A DNA stretch of 64,000 bases from JBOGOC01 sp050747525 (GCA_050747525.1 JBOGOC010000083.1:1-64000); one strand, 5' to 3'; positions 44,936-53,725 are shown, counted from the first letter of the stretch. Made by a program: numbers and translations. The notes: generated by a model from the letters alone, not told the origin.

Positions 44936-46327
44936 TCAGGTGACGGGGAAGAGCGAGGCCACGAGTGATTCCGCTGCTGTCTCTCCGCTGTGGATGCAGT
45001 CGGGGATCCCTACGCCGCGGTAGGCGTTGCCGGCCAGCGCCAGGCGCGGCAGCCGGGCGGCGTGCCGATCGATGTCGGCCACCAGGTCGAGGTGGCCCAC
45101 GGCGTAGTGGGGCATCGATCGCGGCCAGCGCGAGACGTGCGCGAAGGTCGGATCTCCGCGCAGACCCAGCGGCCCGCGCAGCTCGTCCAGCGTGCGCTCC
45201 AGGATCAGCGACGTGGCAAGGCCGGCCGACGACGGCCCCCAGAAGGCCCGCAGCAGAGCCCAGCCTTCCGGCGCGCGGCCTGCGTACTTCCGGCTGGCGA
45301 AGGTGCATCCCGTGATGGAGAGCCCCTCGCTGGCCGGCACCACGAAGCCGAATCCGTCCAGGGGGTGGGCGACGCGGTCCAGTGGGAACGCGAGCGAGAC
45401 CGTCGCGGAGTCCGCGTAGGCGATCGACGCCAGCCGTGAGGACAGCTCCGCGTCGAGAGATCCGATCAGCGCGGCCGAGGCGTGCGCGGGAAGAGCCAGC
45501 ACCACGGCGTCATGGCGCTCCGAGCCCGCCGCCGTGATCAAGTCCCAGGCATCGGCGGCCCGGCGAAGCTGCGTCACGGGCGCGCCGGTGCGGAGGCTCC
45601 CCGCGGGGAGGCGACTCGTGACGGCCCGGACGAGCGATTCCAGCCCCTGATCGAAGGACGCGAACAGGCCGTAGCGCGCGCCGCTGGCATCCGACTCGCG
45701 GCCGGCCGCCCTCATGGCGCGGATCACGCTCCCGTGCTCGGCCTCCATCATGTGGAAGCGCGGAAAGGTGGCCTGGAGGGACAGCGTCTCGGGATCGGCG
45801 CCGTAGATCCCGGCGATCATCGGCTGGGCGATCCGCTCGAGAGCTTCGCGGCCCAGCCTGCGCCGCACGAACGATCCCACGCTCTCATCACCGCCGGGTG
45901 GCCGCCTCGGTATCACCAGATCCAGGGCCATGCGCGCCTTGCCCCGAAGGCTGAACAGAGGCGTGGAGAGGAACGGTGCGAAGCGCGAGGGCGCGAGCAG
46001 GTAGAACCCCTCAGGAGTCGGGATCAGGCGTCCGCGCCGCAGCACGAAGCTTCGCCGCCGGCCCTCCCGGGTCCCGATGAGGTGTGCACCGAGCCCCACG
46101 CGCTCCGCCAGCCGGCGGCCCCAGGGCTTGTCCGTCAGGATGGAGTCGGGGCCCTCTTCGATCAGGAACCCGTCGCGCGCCAGCGTCGAGATCACGCCCC
46201 CGACCCTCGCCAAGGCTTCGAGCACGACCGCGCGCAAGGGGAGCGATCGCTGCGTCGACAGCTCCTGGAGGCGATGAGCGGCCGCCAGGCCGCTGATCCC
46301 TCCTCCCACCACGGCGACCGACTTCAA
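44936..46327 (-). CDS. hemY: Protoporphyrinogen oxidase, HemY type
   Basis: This 463-aa FAD protein oxidises protoporphyrinogen or coproporphyrinogen in haem synthesis. The N-terminal dinucleotide motif VAVVGGGISGLAAAHRL and the VLEALARVGGVISTL strand are followed by GFLIEEGPDSILTDKPW, typical of the family. The C-terminus has LALAGNAYRGVGIPDCIHSG (FAD contact). The start is TTG 46327, overlapping the hemH stop in TTGA; no better ATG is close. It is also called hemG in some annotations. It forms one transcription unit with ferrochelatase and a DNA methyltransferase. Confidence 0.9.
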   Translation of the reverse strand: MKSVAVVGGGISGLAAAHRLQELSTQRSLPLRAVVLEALARVGGVISTLARDGFLIEEGPDSILTDKPWGRRLAERVGLGAHLIGTREGRRRSFVLRRGRLIPTPEGFYLLAPSRFAPFLSTPLFSLRGKARMALDLVIPRRPPGGDESVGSFVRRRLGREALERIAQPMIAGIYGADPETLSLQATFPRFHMMEAEHGSVIRAMRAAGRESDASGARYGLFASFDQGLESLVRAVTSRLPAGSLRTGAPVTQLRRAADAWDLITAAGSERHDAVVLALPAHASAALIGSLDAELSSRLASIAYADSATVSLAFPLDRVAHPLDGFGFVVPASEGLSITGCTFASRKYAGRAPEGWALLRAFWGPSSAGLATSLILERTLDELRGPLGLRGDPTFAHVSRWPRSMPHYAVGHLDLVADIDRHAARLPRLALAGNAYRGVGIPDCIHSGETAAESLVASLFPVT

Positions 46328-47250
46328 CCGCGTTCCAGGGCCAGCACCCGCCGTCCCAGCATGGCCACGAAGTCCGGGTGGGCGTTCACGCACCCGGCTC
46401 GCTGCAGGGTCAGGCCCAGAGAGCGCGCCAGCGCGGCGGCCTCCACGTCGAGATCGTAGAGCACCTCGACGTGATCGCTGAGAAAGCCGATGGCCTGCAC
46501 CATGATGCGTCGCGTGCCGGCGGCGGATTCCTCGCGCAGCACGTCCAGGATGTCGGGCTCGAGCCACGCGCTCCTCCCGTCGGTGCTGCGGCTCTGCCAG
46601 GCGAGGCGCCACCGCGCCGGACGGATCCGGGAGGCAACCCCTTCGCACGAGGCGGTGACGTCCTGCACGTAGGGGGAGCGCTCGGCCATGGGGACGGGGA
46701 TGGAATGGGCGGTGAACACCAGCAGGAGATCCTCGGGCCAGCCCTCGCGTCCCGTCCCCGCGGCCTCCTCCAGGCGCCGGGCACACGCGTCCAGGAAGCC
46801 TGGTTCCTGGAACCAGGGCTCGATGAAGGAAATCTCGGGGGCGCCGGCGACGCGGGCGCAGGCTTCGCCCACCTCCCGGAGGTACCGATCCCAGCTGACC
46901 TCCGATCGATGCGCGGCCAGGATCACCCCGGCCGAGTGGCGCAGACCTTCGTCCGCCATGGCGCGCACGGTGTCTTCGAGGAGAGGATCCCAGTTGCGCA
47001 TGCCCACGCGCACGGCGAGTGGCCGCCCTTTCCCGTCAAACCATGCCTCGAGGCCGGCGGCCAGGTCGCGCGTCTGCTCGTTGTAGGGTGAGCGGCCTCC
47101 CACCGCTTCATAGTGATGCGCCACGGCTGCCAGCCTCTCGTCGGGGACACTCCGTCCAGCGACGACTCGCCGGAGAAACGGCATGATGTCGGAGGGGCGC
47201 TCGGGACCGCCGTAGCCCACCAGCAGGACCGAGTCGAGCGGAAGGCTCAC
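46324..47250 (-). CDS. hemH: Ferrochelatase
   Basis: This 308-aa enzyme inserts iron into the porphyrin (protoporphyrin or coproporphyrin, depending on the pathway). LLVGYGGPERPSDIMPFL at the N-terminus, the active-site His in VFTAHSIPVPM and the glutamate-bearing GFLSDHVEVLYDLD motif are all present. The length fits the soluble bacterial form, without the C-terminal membrane anchor. The GTG start at 47250 overlaps the methyltransferase stop by four bases. The substrate form cannot be decided here; the HemY partner occurs in both the protoporphyrin and the coproporphyrin branches. Confidence 0.92.
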   Translation of the reverse strand: MSLPLDSVLLVGYGGPERPSDIMPFLRRVVAGRSVPDERLAAVAHHYEAVGGRSPYNEQTRDLAAGLEAWFDGKGRPLAVRVGMRNWDPLLEDTVRAMADEGLRHSAGVILAAHRSEVSWDRYLREVGEACARVAGAPEISFIEPWFQEPGFLDACARRLEEAAGTGREGWPEDLLLVFTAHSIPVPMAERSPYVQDVTASCEGVASRIRPARWRLAWQSRSTDGRSAWLEPDILDVLREESAAGTRRIMVQAIGFLSDHVEVLYDLDVEAAALARSLGLTLQRAGCVNAHPDFVAMLGRRVLALERG

Positions 47251-48116
47251 CGTGTGCCGCCCCGAAGGAGCGCCCTGCGCCTGTCCCTGCGCCGCGGCTC
47301 CTCGTTCGCCTGCCGTGCCCGGAAGCGCAGAGGCTCCCGCAGGCGCATGGAGATCAGGCGCGCGTAACGGACGTCGCGCTCGCATCCCAGCCATCGCCTG
47401 CCCTCGGCCTCGCACACGGCGTAGGTGGTCCCCGACCCTCCGAAGGGATCGATCACCAGATCTCCCGGCCGGGACGAGGCCAGCACCAGGTGGCGGATCA
47501 GCTCCACCGGCTTCTGCGTCGGGTGCACGGTCTTTTCGGGGCTGCCGTTGCACAGCGTGGGCACCTCGATCACGTCGCGCGGCCGCGCTCCCGCCGGATG
47601 GGGCATCCACGCGCGCCCGGGCTGGGGCCCGTACTGGGACGTGGGCGCCTGGGTGCGCGCCGGGTACCGGCGCGTGTGCTCGTTGTACGGCCGGCGCACG
47701 TCGTCGAGGTTGAAGACCATGGTGCGTCCCTTGCGCAGGTGCAGGACCCCCTCGTGCGACCGCCCCCAGTCGCGCCGCAGGCTGGCCTTGTTCCGGTAGA
47801 ACCAGACCAGCGAGCGCCAGGAATGGAACAGCGGTCCCGCGAGCGCGGCGATCTCGCTGAGTGGCTCTGGATATCCGCACACGTACATGGTGCCGTCCGC
47901 GGTCAGCAGGCGCTTCGCCTCGCTCACCCAGCGGATGGTCCAATCCAGGTAGGCTCCACGGCTGGCGAAGCGGTCCCACGAGGCCCGGCCGATGCTGTAA
48001 GGAGGATCGGCGACCACCAGGCGGGCGCATTGGGAGGGGAGAGCCTGCATCCAAGGGAGCGCATCGCCCCGGTGAAGCCGGCCGAGCGGCGTGGTGACGA
48101 AGGGGCGGGATGTCAT
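47247..48116 (-). CDS. DNA methyltransferase of the N6-adenine/N4-cytosine beta class, apparently orphan
   Basis: The product is 289 aa from ATG 48116 (an in-frame TTG lies at 48134). Motif IV is VVADPPYSIG (catalytic DPPY) near residue 36. Motif I, DPFGGSGTTYAVCEAEGR, comes late (about 225), so the order IV-to-I defines the beta class. HPTQKPVELIRHLV is the usual motif X region. No restriction endonuclease gene is adjacent, so it may have a regulatory or epigenetic role. DPPY is found in both adenine-N6 and cytosine-N4 enzymes. Overlap with hemH suggests co-expression with haem genes. Confidence 0.87.
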   Translation of the reverse strand: MTSRPFVTTPLGRLHRGDALPWMQALPSQCARLVVADPPYSIGRASWDRFASRGAYLDWTIRWVSEAKRLLTADGTMYVCGYPEPLSEIAALAGPLFHSWRSLVWFYRNKASLRRDWGRSHEGVLHLRKGRTMVFNLDDVRRPYNEHTRRYPARTQAPTSQYGPQPGRAWMPHPAGARPRDVIEVPTLCNGSPEKTVHPTQKPVELIRHLVLASSRPGDLVIDPFGGSGTTYAVCEAEGRRWLGCERDVRYARLISMRLREPLRFRARQANEEPRRRDRRRALLRGGTR

Positions 48117-48135
48117 GGGGGCCTGGAGACGCAAA

Positions 48136-48155
48136 GGGCCGGCTCGCGCCGGCCC
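48136..48155 (-). terminator. Possible weak terminator after the small exported protein gene
   Basis: An 8-bp stem, GGGCCGGC (48136-48143) with GCCGGCCC (48148-48155), has a 4-base loop. On the minus strand it is followed by TTTGC, a short T-run. It lies between the exported protein gene and the methyltransferase-hemH-hemY unit, so it may separate or attenuate them. Confidence 0.4.
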
Positions 48156-48176
48156 CAGCGAATCAGGTGCGGAGGT

Positions 48177-48512
48177 TCAGCCCTTCTTTTCCTGGATCTT
48201 CTGGACCTTGATCGTGTTGCCATCCAGGGTGCCGGTCACCACGACCGGGTACCCGACGTGCTTCATGGCTTCATCCTGATTGTCCAGGCCGACCAGCTTC
48301 TTGTCGCCCTCGACGTACAGGACCAGCTTGGCTCCGTTCTTGGCGCACTTGAGCGCGCAGGCCTTGCCATCGGCGTTGGCGTTCTTTGCGCCGCAGGTCT
48401 CGTCCGTGATCCAGCCTGTCCAGGTTGAGGGAGCCGCCTGGTCGCTGGCGAAGGTGAGAGCCCCTGTCAGTACGAAGGCCAGGATTCCGGCGAGCGATAG
48501 AACCTTCTTCAT
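48177..48512 (-). CDS. Small exported protein with a conserved-type cysteine motif
   Basis: This 111-aa protein has a Sec signal peptide (MKKVLSLAGILAFVLTGALT, cleavage near FAS-DQ). The mature part is WTGWITDETCGAKNANADGK, then ACALKCAKNGAKLVLYVEGD, resembling small exported proteins with a WIxDxxCGAKxA...CxxKCxxxGA pattern (DUF5818-like). The three Cys residues could bind a metal or form a disulphide. The function is unknown. The start at 48512 has AGCGGAGGC upstream. It is transcribed away from the ETF-quinone oxidoreductase gene. Confidence 0.75.
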   Translation of the reverse strand: MKKVLSLAGILAFVLTGALTFASDQAAPSTWTGWITDETCGAKNANADGKACALKCAKNGAKLVLYVEGDKKLVGLDNQDEAMKHVGYPVVVTGTLDGNTIKVQKIQEKKG

Positions 48513-48533
48513 ATCGTTGCCTCCGCTTAAAGG

Positions 48534-48562
48534 TTGACGGTTCGTCGAGCTCATTCTAGCGT
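48534..48562 (+). promoter_or_regulatory. Possible promoter of the ETF-quinone oxidoreductase gene
   Basis: A good -35 box TTGACG (48534-48539) is followed after 17 bases by TAGCGT (48557-48562), a weak -10. It lies in the 105-base divergent region between two gene starts. Confidence 0.35.
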
Positions 48563-48617
48563 GGGGGCGCTCCGGACGTCCAGACGCCCGCAACCCGTAT
48601 GTTACTCTGGAGCCACG

Positions 48618-50318
48618 ATGACCGAGACGCGCGAGTCGTTTCCCCTGGACGTTCTTTTCGTGGGAGGGGGGCCCGCCTGCCTGGCCGGCGCGATCCATCT
48701 CGCCACGCTGGTCCGCCGGCACAACGAAGCTGCCGCCGGGGCGGGCGGCCAGAAGATCTCGCTGGAGATCGGCGTCATCGACAAGGCCCGGGAGTTCGGC
48801 CAGCACGGCCTCTCGGGGGCGGTCCTGAACCCCGTCACGCTGGCCGAGCTGCTTCCCGACTACATGGAGCGGGGCTGCCCGGTGGCGCGGAGGGTTGAGA
48901 AGGATGCGTTCTACCTGCTGTCCTCCTCGGGCCACGTGCGCGTCCCGCACATGCTGGTCCCGCCCGAGAACAACAACAAGGGCTTCTACACCATCTCGAT
49001 CCAGCGGCTCGTGAAATGGCTCGCGGGGATCGCCGAGGAGATGGGGATCTACCTGTTTCCCGCCACCACCGGCGTGGAGATCCTCTACGACGGGGATCGC
49101 GTGGCCGGGGTGCGCACGGGCGACAAGGGGCTCGAGAAGGGAGGAGGCCGCAAGGCCAACTACGAGCCGGGGATCGACATCCAGGCCCGGCTCACCGTCT
49201 TCGGTGAAGGGCCCTACGGAACGCTCACCGAAGACCTCATCCACCGCCATCGCCTCAGGGAGGGACGCAACCCTCAGGTCTATTCGCTGGGAGTGAAAGA
49301 GGTCATCCGCGTTCCCAAGTCGGTGGGCGAGGGCCTGGTCTTCCATACGCTGGGCTTCCCGCTCCGCACGCATCAGTTCGGAGGCGGCTTCTTCTACGAG
49401 ATGGACGAGGACACGTACTCCGTCGGGTTCGTGGCCAGCCTCTCCTGGAAGGACCCGATGTTCGATTGTCAGGAGGCGCTCCAGGCGCTCAAGAAGCACC
49501 CGCTGGTCCAGTCCTACATCAAGGGCGGAGAGGTGCTGGCCTACGGAGCCAAGGCGATCCCCGAAGGCGGGTACTGGTCGGTGCCGAAGCCCTACGTCCC
49601 GGGCGCGTTGATCATCGGCGACTCGGCCGGGCTCGTGAACGTGAAGCTGATCAAGGGCATCCACTACGCCATGAAGTCGGGGATGCTGGCGGCCGAGACC
49701 GCCATGGAGGCCCTGGCCCGCGACGACACCTCCGGACAGGCGCTCGCTTCCTACGAAGCGCGCCTCAAGGACAGCTTCGTCATGAAGGACCTCTGGGCGG
49801 AGCGCAACTTCCGGCACGCGTTCGACAAGGGGCTGTTTCGCGGGCTCATGGCCACCGGCCTGCACCGCATCACGCGTGGCGGCAGCCGCTCACGTCCTCA
49901 GCTGACGCCCGACGCGGAGTCGTTCCAGCACGTCAGCAAGGTGCACCAGCCGATCCCGGAGCCGCGCGGCTACGACCCCTCCACGATCGTGGACAAGCTC
50001 ACCGACGTCTTCAAGTCGGGAACGATGCACCGTGAGGACCAGCCGTCCCACATCCGGATTCTCAACCCGCAGGCCTGCATGGACACCTGCATCCCGCGCT
50101 ACGGCGATGCCCCCTGCACGCACTTCTGCCCGGCCCGTGTCTACGAGCTGGTGGAGGATCAGGCGGGCCGGCGCATCCAGGTGAACTTCGCCAACTGCGT
50201 TCACTGCAAGACGTGCGTGATCCTGGATCCGGTGGACGTCGTGGTCGGGGAGGACCACATCCAGAACATCGACTGGCGGGCGCCCGCCGAAGGCGGCCCG
50301 AAGTACATCAGGTTGTAG
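48618..50318 (+). CDS. Electron-transfer-flavoprotein:ubiquinone oxidoreductase
   Basis: The ATG at 48618 (TCTGGAG upstream) gives a 566-aa protein. FAD-binding VLFVGGGPACLAGAIHLA opens it; FGQHGLSGAVLNP and HTLGFPLRTHQFGGGFFYEM are typical of the family, and GALIIGDSAGLVN is the second FAD site. The [4Fe-4S] cluster ligands are likely Cys500, Cys527, Cys530 and Cys533 in PCTHFC and NCVHCKTC. The enzyme passes electrons from ETF to the membrane quinone pool. etfA and etfB are not in the window. The last 11 bases overlap the end of the convergent membrane-protein gene. Confidence 0.95.
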   Translation: MTETRESFPLDVLFVGGGPACLAGAIHLATLVRRHNEAAAGAGGQKISLEIGVIDKAREFGQHGLSGAVLNPVTLAELLPDYMERGCPVARRVEKDAFYLLSSSGHVRVPHMLVPPENNNKGFYTISIQRLVKWLAGIAEEMGIYLFPATTGVEILYDGDRVAGVRTGDKGLEKGGGRKANYEPGIDIQARLTVFGEGPYGTLTEDLIHRHRLREGRNPQVYSLGVKEVIRVPKSVGEGLVFHTLGFPLRTHQFGGGFFYEMDEDTYSVGFVASLSWKDPMFDCQEALQALKKHPLVQSYIKGGEVLAYGAKAIPEGGYWSVPKPYVPGALIIGDSAGLVNVKLIKGIHYAMKSGMLAAETAMEALARDDTSGQALASYEARLKDSFVMKDLWAERNFRHAFDKGLFRGLMATGLHRITRGGSRSRPQLTPDAESFQHVSKVHQPIPEPRGYDPSTIVDKLTDVFKSGTMHREDQPSHIRILNPQACMDTCIPRYGDAPCTHFCPARVYELVEDQAGRRIQVNFANCVHCKTCVILDPVDVVVGEDHIQNIDWRAPAEGGPKYIRL

Positions 50319-52011
50319 CTCCCCGCGGACGAAGCCACCCCAGCGCCATTCCGGCCAGACCGAGGGGCACCAGCATCGGGGCCCACCTGCGGGCCGGGCT
50401 CGGCGCGAACCTCAGCTCCACCACGTGGCGTCCCGCCGGCACCTCGAAGCCGATGAGCGACAGGGCGTCGACCGGCCCGATGGGATGCGGACGGCCGTCG
50501 AGGGTCGCCTCCCATCCCGGAAACCAGAACGAGCCCAGGCGGATGGTGGCCGGGGTCTGGGCGTCGACCTCGAGCCGGCGGCTCGATGAGCGCCAGTCGA
50601 TGTCCAGGATCCTGGCCTGGCCGGACGTCACGGCCGCGCGAGGGTGGTCGATGGTCATCTCGCGCAGGTGAGGGTATCCGTTGAAGCCCACCGGCGTGAA
50701 GGCGGGCTCGACCCACGTGGTCACGGCGGGATGCTGTGTGACCGACTCCTCCCAGATGAACGCCTGCAGGTGCGCCGTCCAGACGGAAAGGGCCAGATTG
50801 GCGGCCACGATCATGGCCAGAGCCGCTCCGCCCCACCGGCGCCACGCGGCGCGAAGCCCGCCCGCATGCCAGGCGCGCACGGCGATTCCGCCCAGCAGGG
50901 CTGAAGCCAGGACCATGAGCGTCTGGAGCCTCCAGGGGAACTGGACGGTGGCCAGCTCGGGGACGGCCAGCCAGAGAGGCGCCGTGATCGGCGTCTGCAT
51001 GAGATAGGCGGCGGCGCTCACGGCGGCCATGGTGATGGCGTCCCTTCGCCTCGGATCGCGCCGCAGGGCCGGAGCGGCCAGTACGACAGCCAGCGCGATT
51101 CCGGATAGCGTCAGCTGCGAGTGCGCCGACAGCAGCACCGGCCTCTTGACCGAGTCGCGGGCGCCGAAGCCTTCGAGCACCTCGTCGCTGAAGAGAAAAT
51201 TGGTGCGCACGTCGCCGTTGGGCATCTCTCTCAGCCAGGCGATATTGGCGCCACCCTTGTCCAGGATCGCGGGGAGCAGCGCGGGGGCCGCCAGCAGGAG
51301 GCCGCACGACATCGCCATCATCGGCCCCCCGAGCGCGCGCCAGCGTCCTCTGGCCTCCGCGAGCAGCCAGGCACCGGTGAAGAGAGAGACGAGGTAGCCG
51401 CTCACCAGGTGCGTCGTCACCAGTGCCGCGTAGCTCAGCGTGAGTCCGGCGGAGCTCCACCCTCTCGAGCCGCGCAGCACCCGGCGCCCGAACATCAGGA
51501 TGAGCGGCACGTAGATGAAGGCCGTGGTCTCCGACAGCGCGAACCGCTGGTAGATATCCAGGACATGGTAGGGAAGAAGCATGTAGAGAACGGAGCCGAG
51601 GGCGGCCGGCAGCGAGGAGCCGATCCATTCCCTGGCCAGCAAATAAAAGGTCAGTCCCGAGAGAACGGCGGCCGCCACGAGATACAGCTTCAGGCCCCCG
51701 ACCACGGATCCCGCCGCCCCGACGGCGAGTGACGCACCGTAATAGGTGAGAGGGACCAGCAGCACGAAGGAAGGGGCTCCCAGATCCCGGTTGGTGCGAT
51801 CGGTCCATCGAGGATAGAGATCCCCTTCGCCCCAGGCCTTCATGAATCCCTGCAGGTAGTGGGTGGTGGCCACCACATCGCTCCCGGCGGGCAGCGGGCC
51901 GTGCCACAGGAGCGGAGCGCACAGCGCCACGGCGCCGCACAGCAGCACCGTGATGCTGATCCAGGAATGGCGTCGCGGTGAAGGGGCCGGGGTGACCGGA
52001 GGCGTCGGCAT
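50308..52011 (-). CDS. Polytopic membrane protein, PTPS-related / GT-C-like
   Basis: This 567-aa protein has about eleven or twelve membrane segments and a periplasmic tail. LYPRWTDRTNRDLGAPSFVL after the first helix and ALSETTAFIYVPLILMFGRR match the membrane proteins grouped as 6-pyruvoyl-tetrahydropterin-synthase-related, a misleading name. Their fold resembles GT-C glycosyltransferases and YfhO. The C-terminal part (ATIRLGSFWFPGWEATLDGR, VPAGRHVVELRF) is a beta-rich domain like that of YfhO. It may transfer or handle lipid-linked sugars. It is divergent from the DUF11 gene set, and its start (52011) is the first good ATG. Confidence 0.75.
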   Translation of the reverse strand: MPTPPVTPAPSPRRHSWISITVLLCGAVALCAPLLWHGPLPAGSDVVATTHYLQGFMKAWGEGDLYPRWTDRTNRDLGAPSFVLLVPLTYYGASLAVGAAGSVVGGLKLYLVAAAVLSGLTFYLLAREWIGSSLPAALGSVLYMLLPYHVLDIYQRFALSETTAFIYVPLILMFGRRVLRGSRGWSSAGLTLSYAALVTTHLVSGYLVSLFTGAWLLAEARGRWRALGGPMMAMSCGLLLAAPALLPAILDKGGANIAWLREMPNGDVRTNFLFSDEVLEGFGARDSVKRPVLLSAHSQLTLSGIALAVVLAAPALRRDPRRRDAITMAAVSAAAYLMQTPITAPLWLAVPELATVQFPWRLQTLMVLASALLGGIAVRAWHAGGLRAAWRRWGGAALAMIVAANLALSVWTAHLQAFIWEESVTQHPAVTTWVEPAFTPVGFNGYPHLREMTIDHPRAAVTSGQARILDIDWRSSSRRLEVDAQTPATIRLGSFWFPGWEATLDGRPHPIGPVDALSLIGFEVPAGRHVVELRFAPSPARRWAPMLVPLGLAGMALGWLRPRGATT

Positions 52012-52102
52012 GGCAAGGTTCGCAGTGTAGCCGCGGCCGCCAGCGCCGACAACGGACCCATCCGCGCCTATCCATCTCGCCCCATCCCTCATGCTGGAAA
52101 CC

Positions 52103-52130
52103 TTGACTCGCCCCATGCGCCGCATAGATT
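52103..52130 (+). promoter_or_regulatory. Predicted promoter of the DUF11 gene set
   Basis: A -35 box TTGACT (52103-52108) and a -10 box TAGATT (52125-52130) are separated by 16 bases. Transcription would start near 52137, giving a leader of about 66 bases that contains the small inverted repeat ACAAT-CTGG-ATTGT (52151-52164). Confidence 0.6.
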
Positions 52131-52202
52131 CGCCATGTTTCGCATTGAAAACAATCTGGATTGTCTTGAATGTTGCGGTTTTCGTCTGCTGGAGGGAAGG
52201 GG

Positions 52203-52712
52203 ATGGGGCGGAAAGTCTCGATTCTGACGATGAGCCTGCTGTCCGCGCTGGCGGCGGGGTCCGTCGCGGCGGCGCAGGATGCAAGACCTCGCATTGTCGT
52301 GGATGTGACGATGCTCAAGGAAGTGGTGGTGCGCGACGGGCAGGGGCGCCAGGAGGTCGCGCTCGAGGACGCGTCCTCGACCAGCCCGGGGGACACCCTC
52401 GTTCTGAAGATCGACTACTCGAACCAGGGTCAGGTGGCCGCCCACAACGCCCGCGTCGTGGATCCGATCCCGGCGGGCACGCAGCTCGTGCCCGGCTCGT
52501 GGACCGCCGCGGGTGCCGAGATGACTGTCAGCATCGATGGCGGCAAGACCTATGAAGTCTATCCGGCGCGCAGGCCCGTCTCGCAGCCGGACGGGAAGAC
52601 CGTGATGAAGGAGGTCGAGGCCTCGGCCTACACACATGTCCGCTGGACGGCCCTCGAGCCGCTGGCGCCCGGCGACGCCCGTTCCGCCACGTTCAAAGTC
52701 AAGGTCCGCTGA
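52203..52712 (+). CDS. Small exported DUF11-type protein
   Basis: The ATG at 52203 is preceded by GGAGGGAAGG and gives 169 aa. A signal peptide covers about 1-24 (cleavage after VAAA). The rest resembles a single DUF11-like beta-sandwich: SPGDTLVLKIDYSNQGQVAA, then VVDPIPAGTQLVPGS. DUF11 modules are common in surface and adhesive proteins. A strand-rich ending (ATFKVKVR) fits a single domain with no anchor. It is the first of three consecutive DUF11-type genes and shares a promoter region with the divergent membrane protein. Confidence 0.78.
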   Translation: MGRKVSILTMSLLSALAAGSVAAAQDARPRIVVDVTMLKEVVVRDGQGRQEVALEDASSTSPGDTLVLKIDYSNQGQVAAHNARVVDPIPAGTQLVPGSWTAAGAEMTVSIDGGKTYEVYPARRPVSQPDGKTVMKEVEASAYTHVRWTALEPLAPGDARSATFKVKVR

Positions 52713-52744
52713 TCCGGACGAGTTCACCACTCAGGAGGCAGGGA

Positions 52745-53647
52745 ATGACGCGGTTGTTTCGGAAGGCTCTCGCCGGGGCCCTCACCACGGCTCTGGCTGT
52801 ACTCGTGCTCGCCACTCCCGTGCTGGCCATCGGGACGCCGGCGGGCACCCCCATCACCAACCAGGCGACGGTCGACTACACCGACTCCAACGGCAACCCG
52901 CTGCAGACGCTCAGCAACGTGGTCACCACCGTCGTCAGCCAGGTGAGCGCCGTGACCGTGGACCCAGATCGCAGCTCCAACGCCACGCCGGGCGATGTCC
53001 TCTACTACGCGCACATCGTGACCAACATCGGCAACGGCGGCGACACGGTGGATCTGACCGCGGTGAGCAGCAACGGATGGGCCACGGCCATCTTCTTCGA
53101 CGCGGACGGCAGCGGGACCTTCACGCCGGGCGACGTGCTGGTGGCCGATTCGGATGGCGACCTGACGCCCGACACGGGCGCCCTGGGCGCGGACGGCTTC
53201 TACAACATCCTGGTGCGGGTGACCGTGCCGGCCGGCGTGACCAGCGGCACGGTGGACACCACCACGGTGACCGGCACGTCGAACCTGGCTCCGTTCAGCT
53301 CCGACACGGCCATCGACACCACGACGATCAACGCCCCCGACCTGAGCGTCGTGAAGTCGGTGGCGCCGTTGGGCCCGCAGCCGCCGGGAGCCGTGCTCAC
53401 CTACACCATCGTGGTCACGAACAACGGTCTGGGCAGCGCGGACAGCGTGGTGGTGACGGATGCCATCCCCGGCTTCACGAGTTACGTGCTCGGGAGCATC
53501 ACGCTCAACGCGGGCTCGCTGACCGACGGAGGCCTCGACGACGCGGGTGACTTCAACGTGACCACGGGCGGTGCGGTGACCGTGACCATCGGGACCCTGG
53601 GCCCCGCTGCGAGCGCCACCGTGACGTTCCAGGTGACGATCGACTAG
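52745..53647 (+). CDS. Exported DUF11-domain protein
   Basis: This 300-aa protein has a clear signal peptide (about 1-28, cleavage after VLA). After an N-terminal beta region with PITNQATVDYTDSNGNP, an acidic loop FFDADGSGTFTPGDVLVADS followed by DGDL looks like calcium-binding turns (D-x-D-G). The C-terminal DUF11 domain (about 198-300) has LSVVKSVAPLGPQPPGAVLT, then VVTDAIPGF. It has Thr/Val-rich strands and no anchor motif, so it is probably secreted or surface-associated with the large neighbour. The start has CAGGAGGCAGGG upstream. Confidence 0.85.
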   Translation: MTRLFRKALAGALTTALAVLVLATPVLAIGTPAGTPITNQATVDYTDSNGNPLQTLSNVVTTVVSQVSAVTVDPDRSSNATPGDVLYYAHIVTNIGNGGDTVDLTAVSSNGWATAIFFDADGSGTFTPGDVLVADSDGDLTPDTGALGADGFYNILVRVTVPAGVTSGTVDTTTVTGTSNLAPFSSDTAIDTTTINAPDLSVVKSVAPLGPQPPGAVLTYTIVVTNNGLGSADSVVVTDAIPGFTSYVLGSITLNAGSLTDGGLDDAGDFNVTTGGAVTVTIGTLGPAASATVTFQVTID

Positions 53648-53672
53648 CTGCAAGCGACGTTCGTCCTGACTG

Positions 53673-53725
53673 GAGGCAGGAGGGTTGGTCCCGCAGGGAC
53701 CACGCCCTCCTGCCTCGAGTCGTTT
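53673..53725 (+). terminator. Long hairpin between the two larger DUF11 genes
   Basis: GAGGCAGGAGGG (53673-53684) pairs perfectly with CCCTCCTGCCTC (53705-53716). An inner stem GGTCCC/GGGACC fills most of the loop, and GTCGTTTTC follows. It is a good candidate terminator, or a processing barrier that sets the ratio of the small secreted protein to the 1600-aa protein. Confidence 0.65.
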
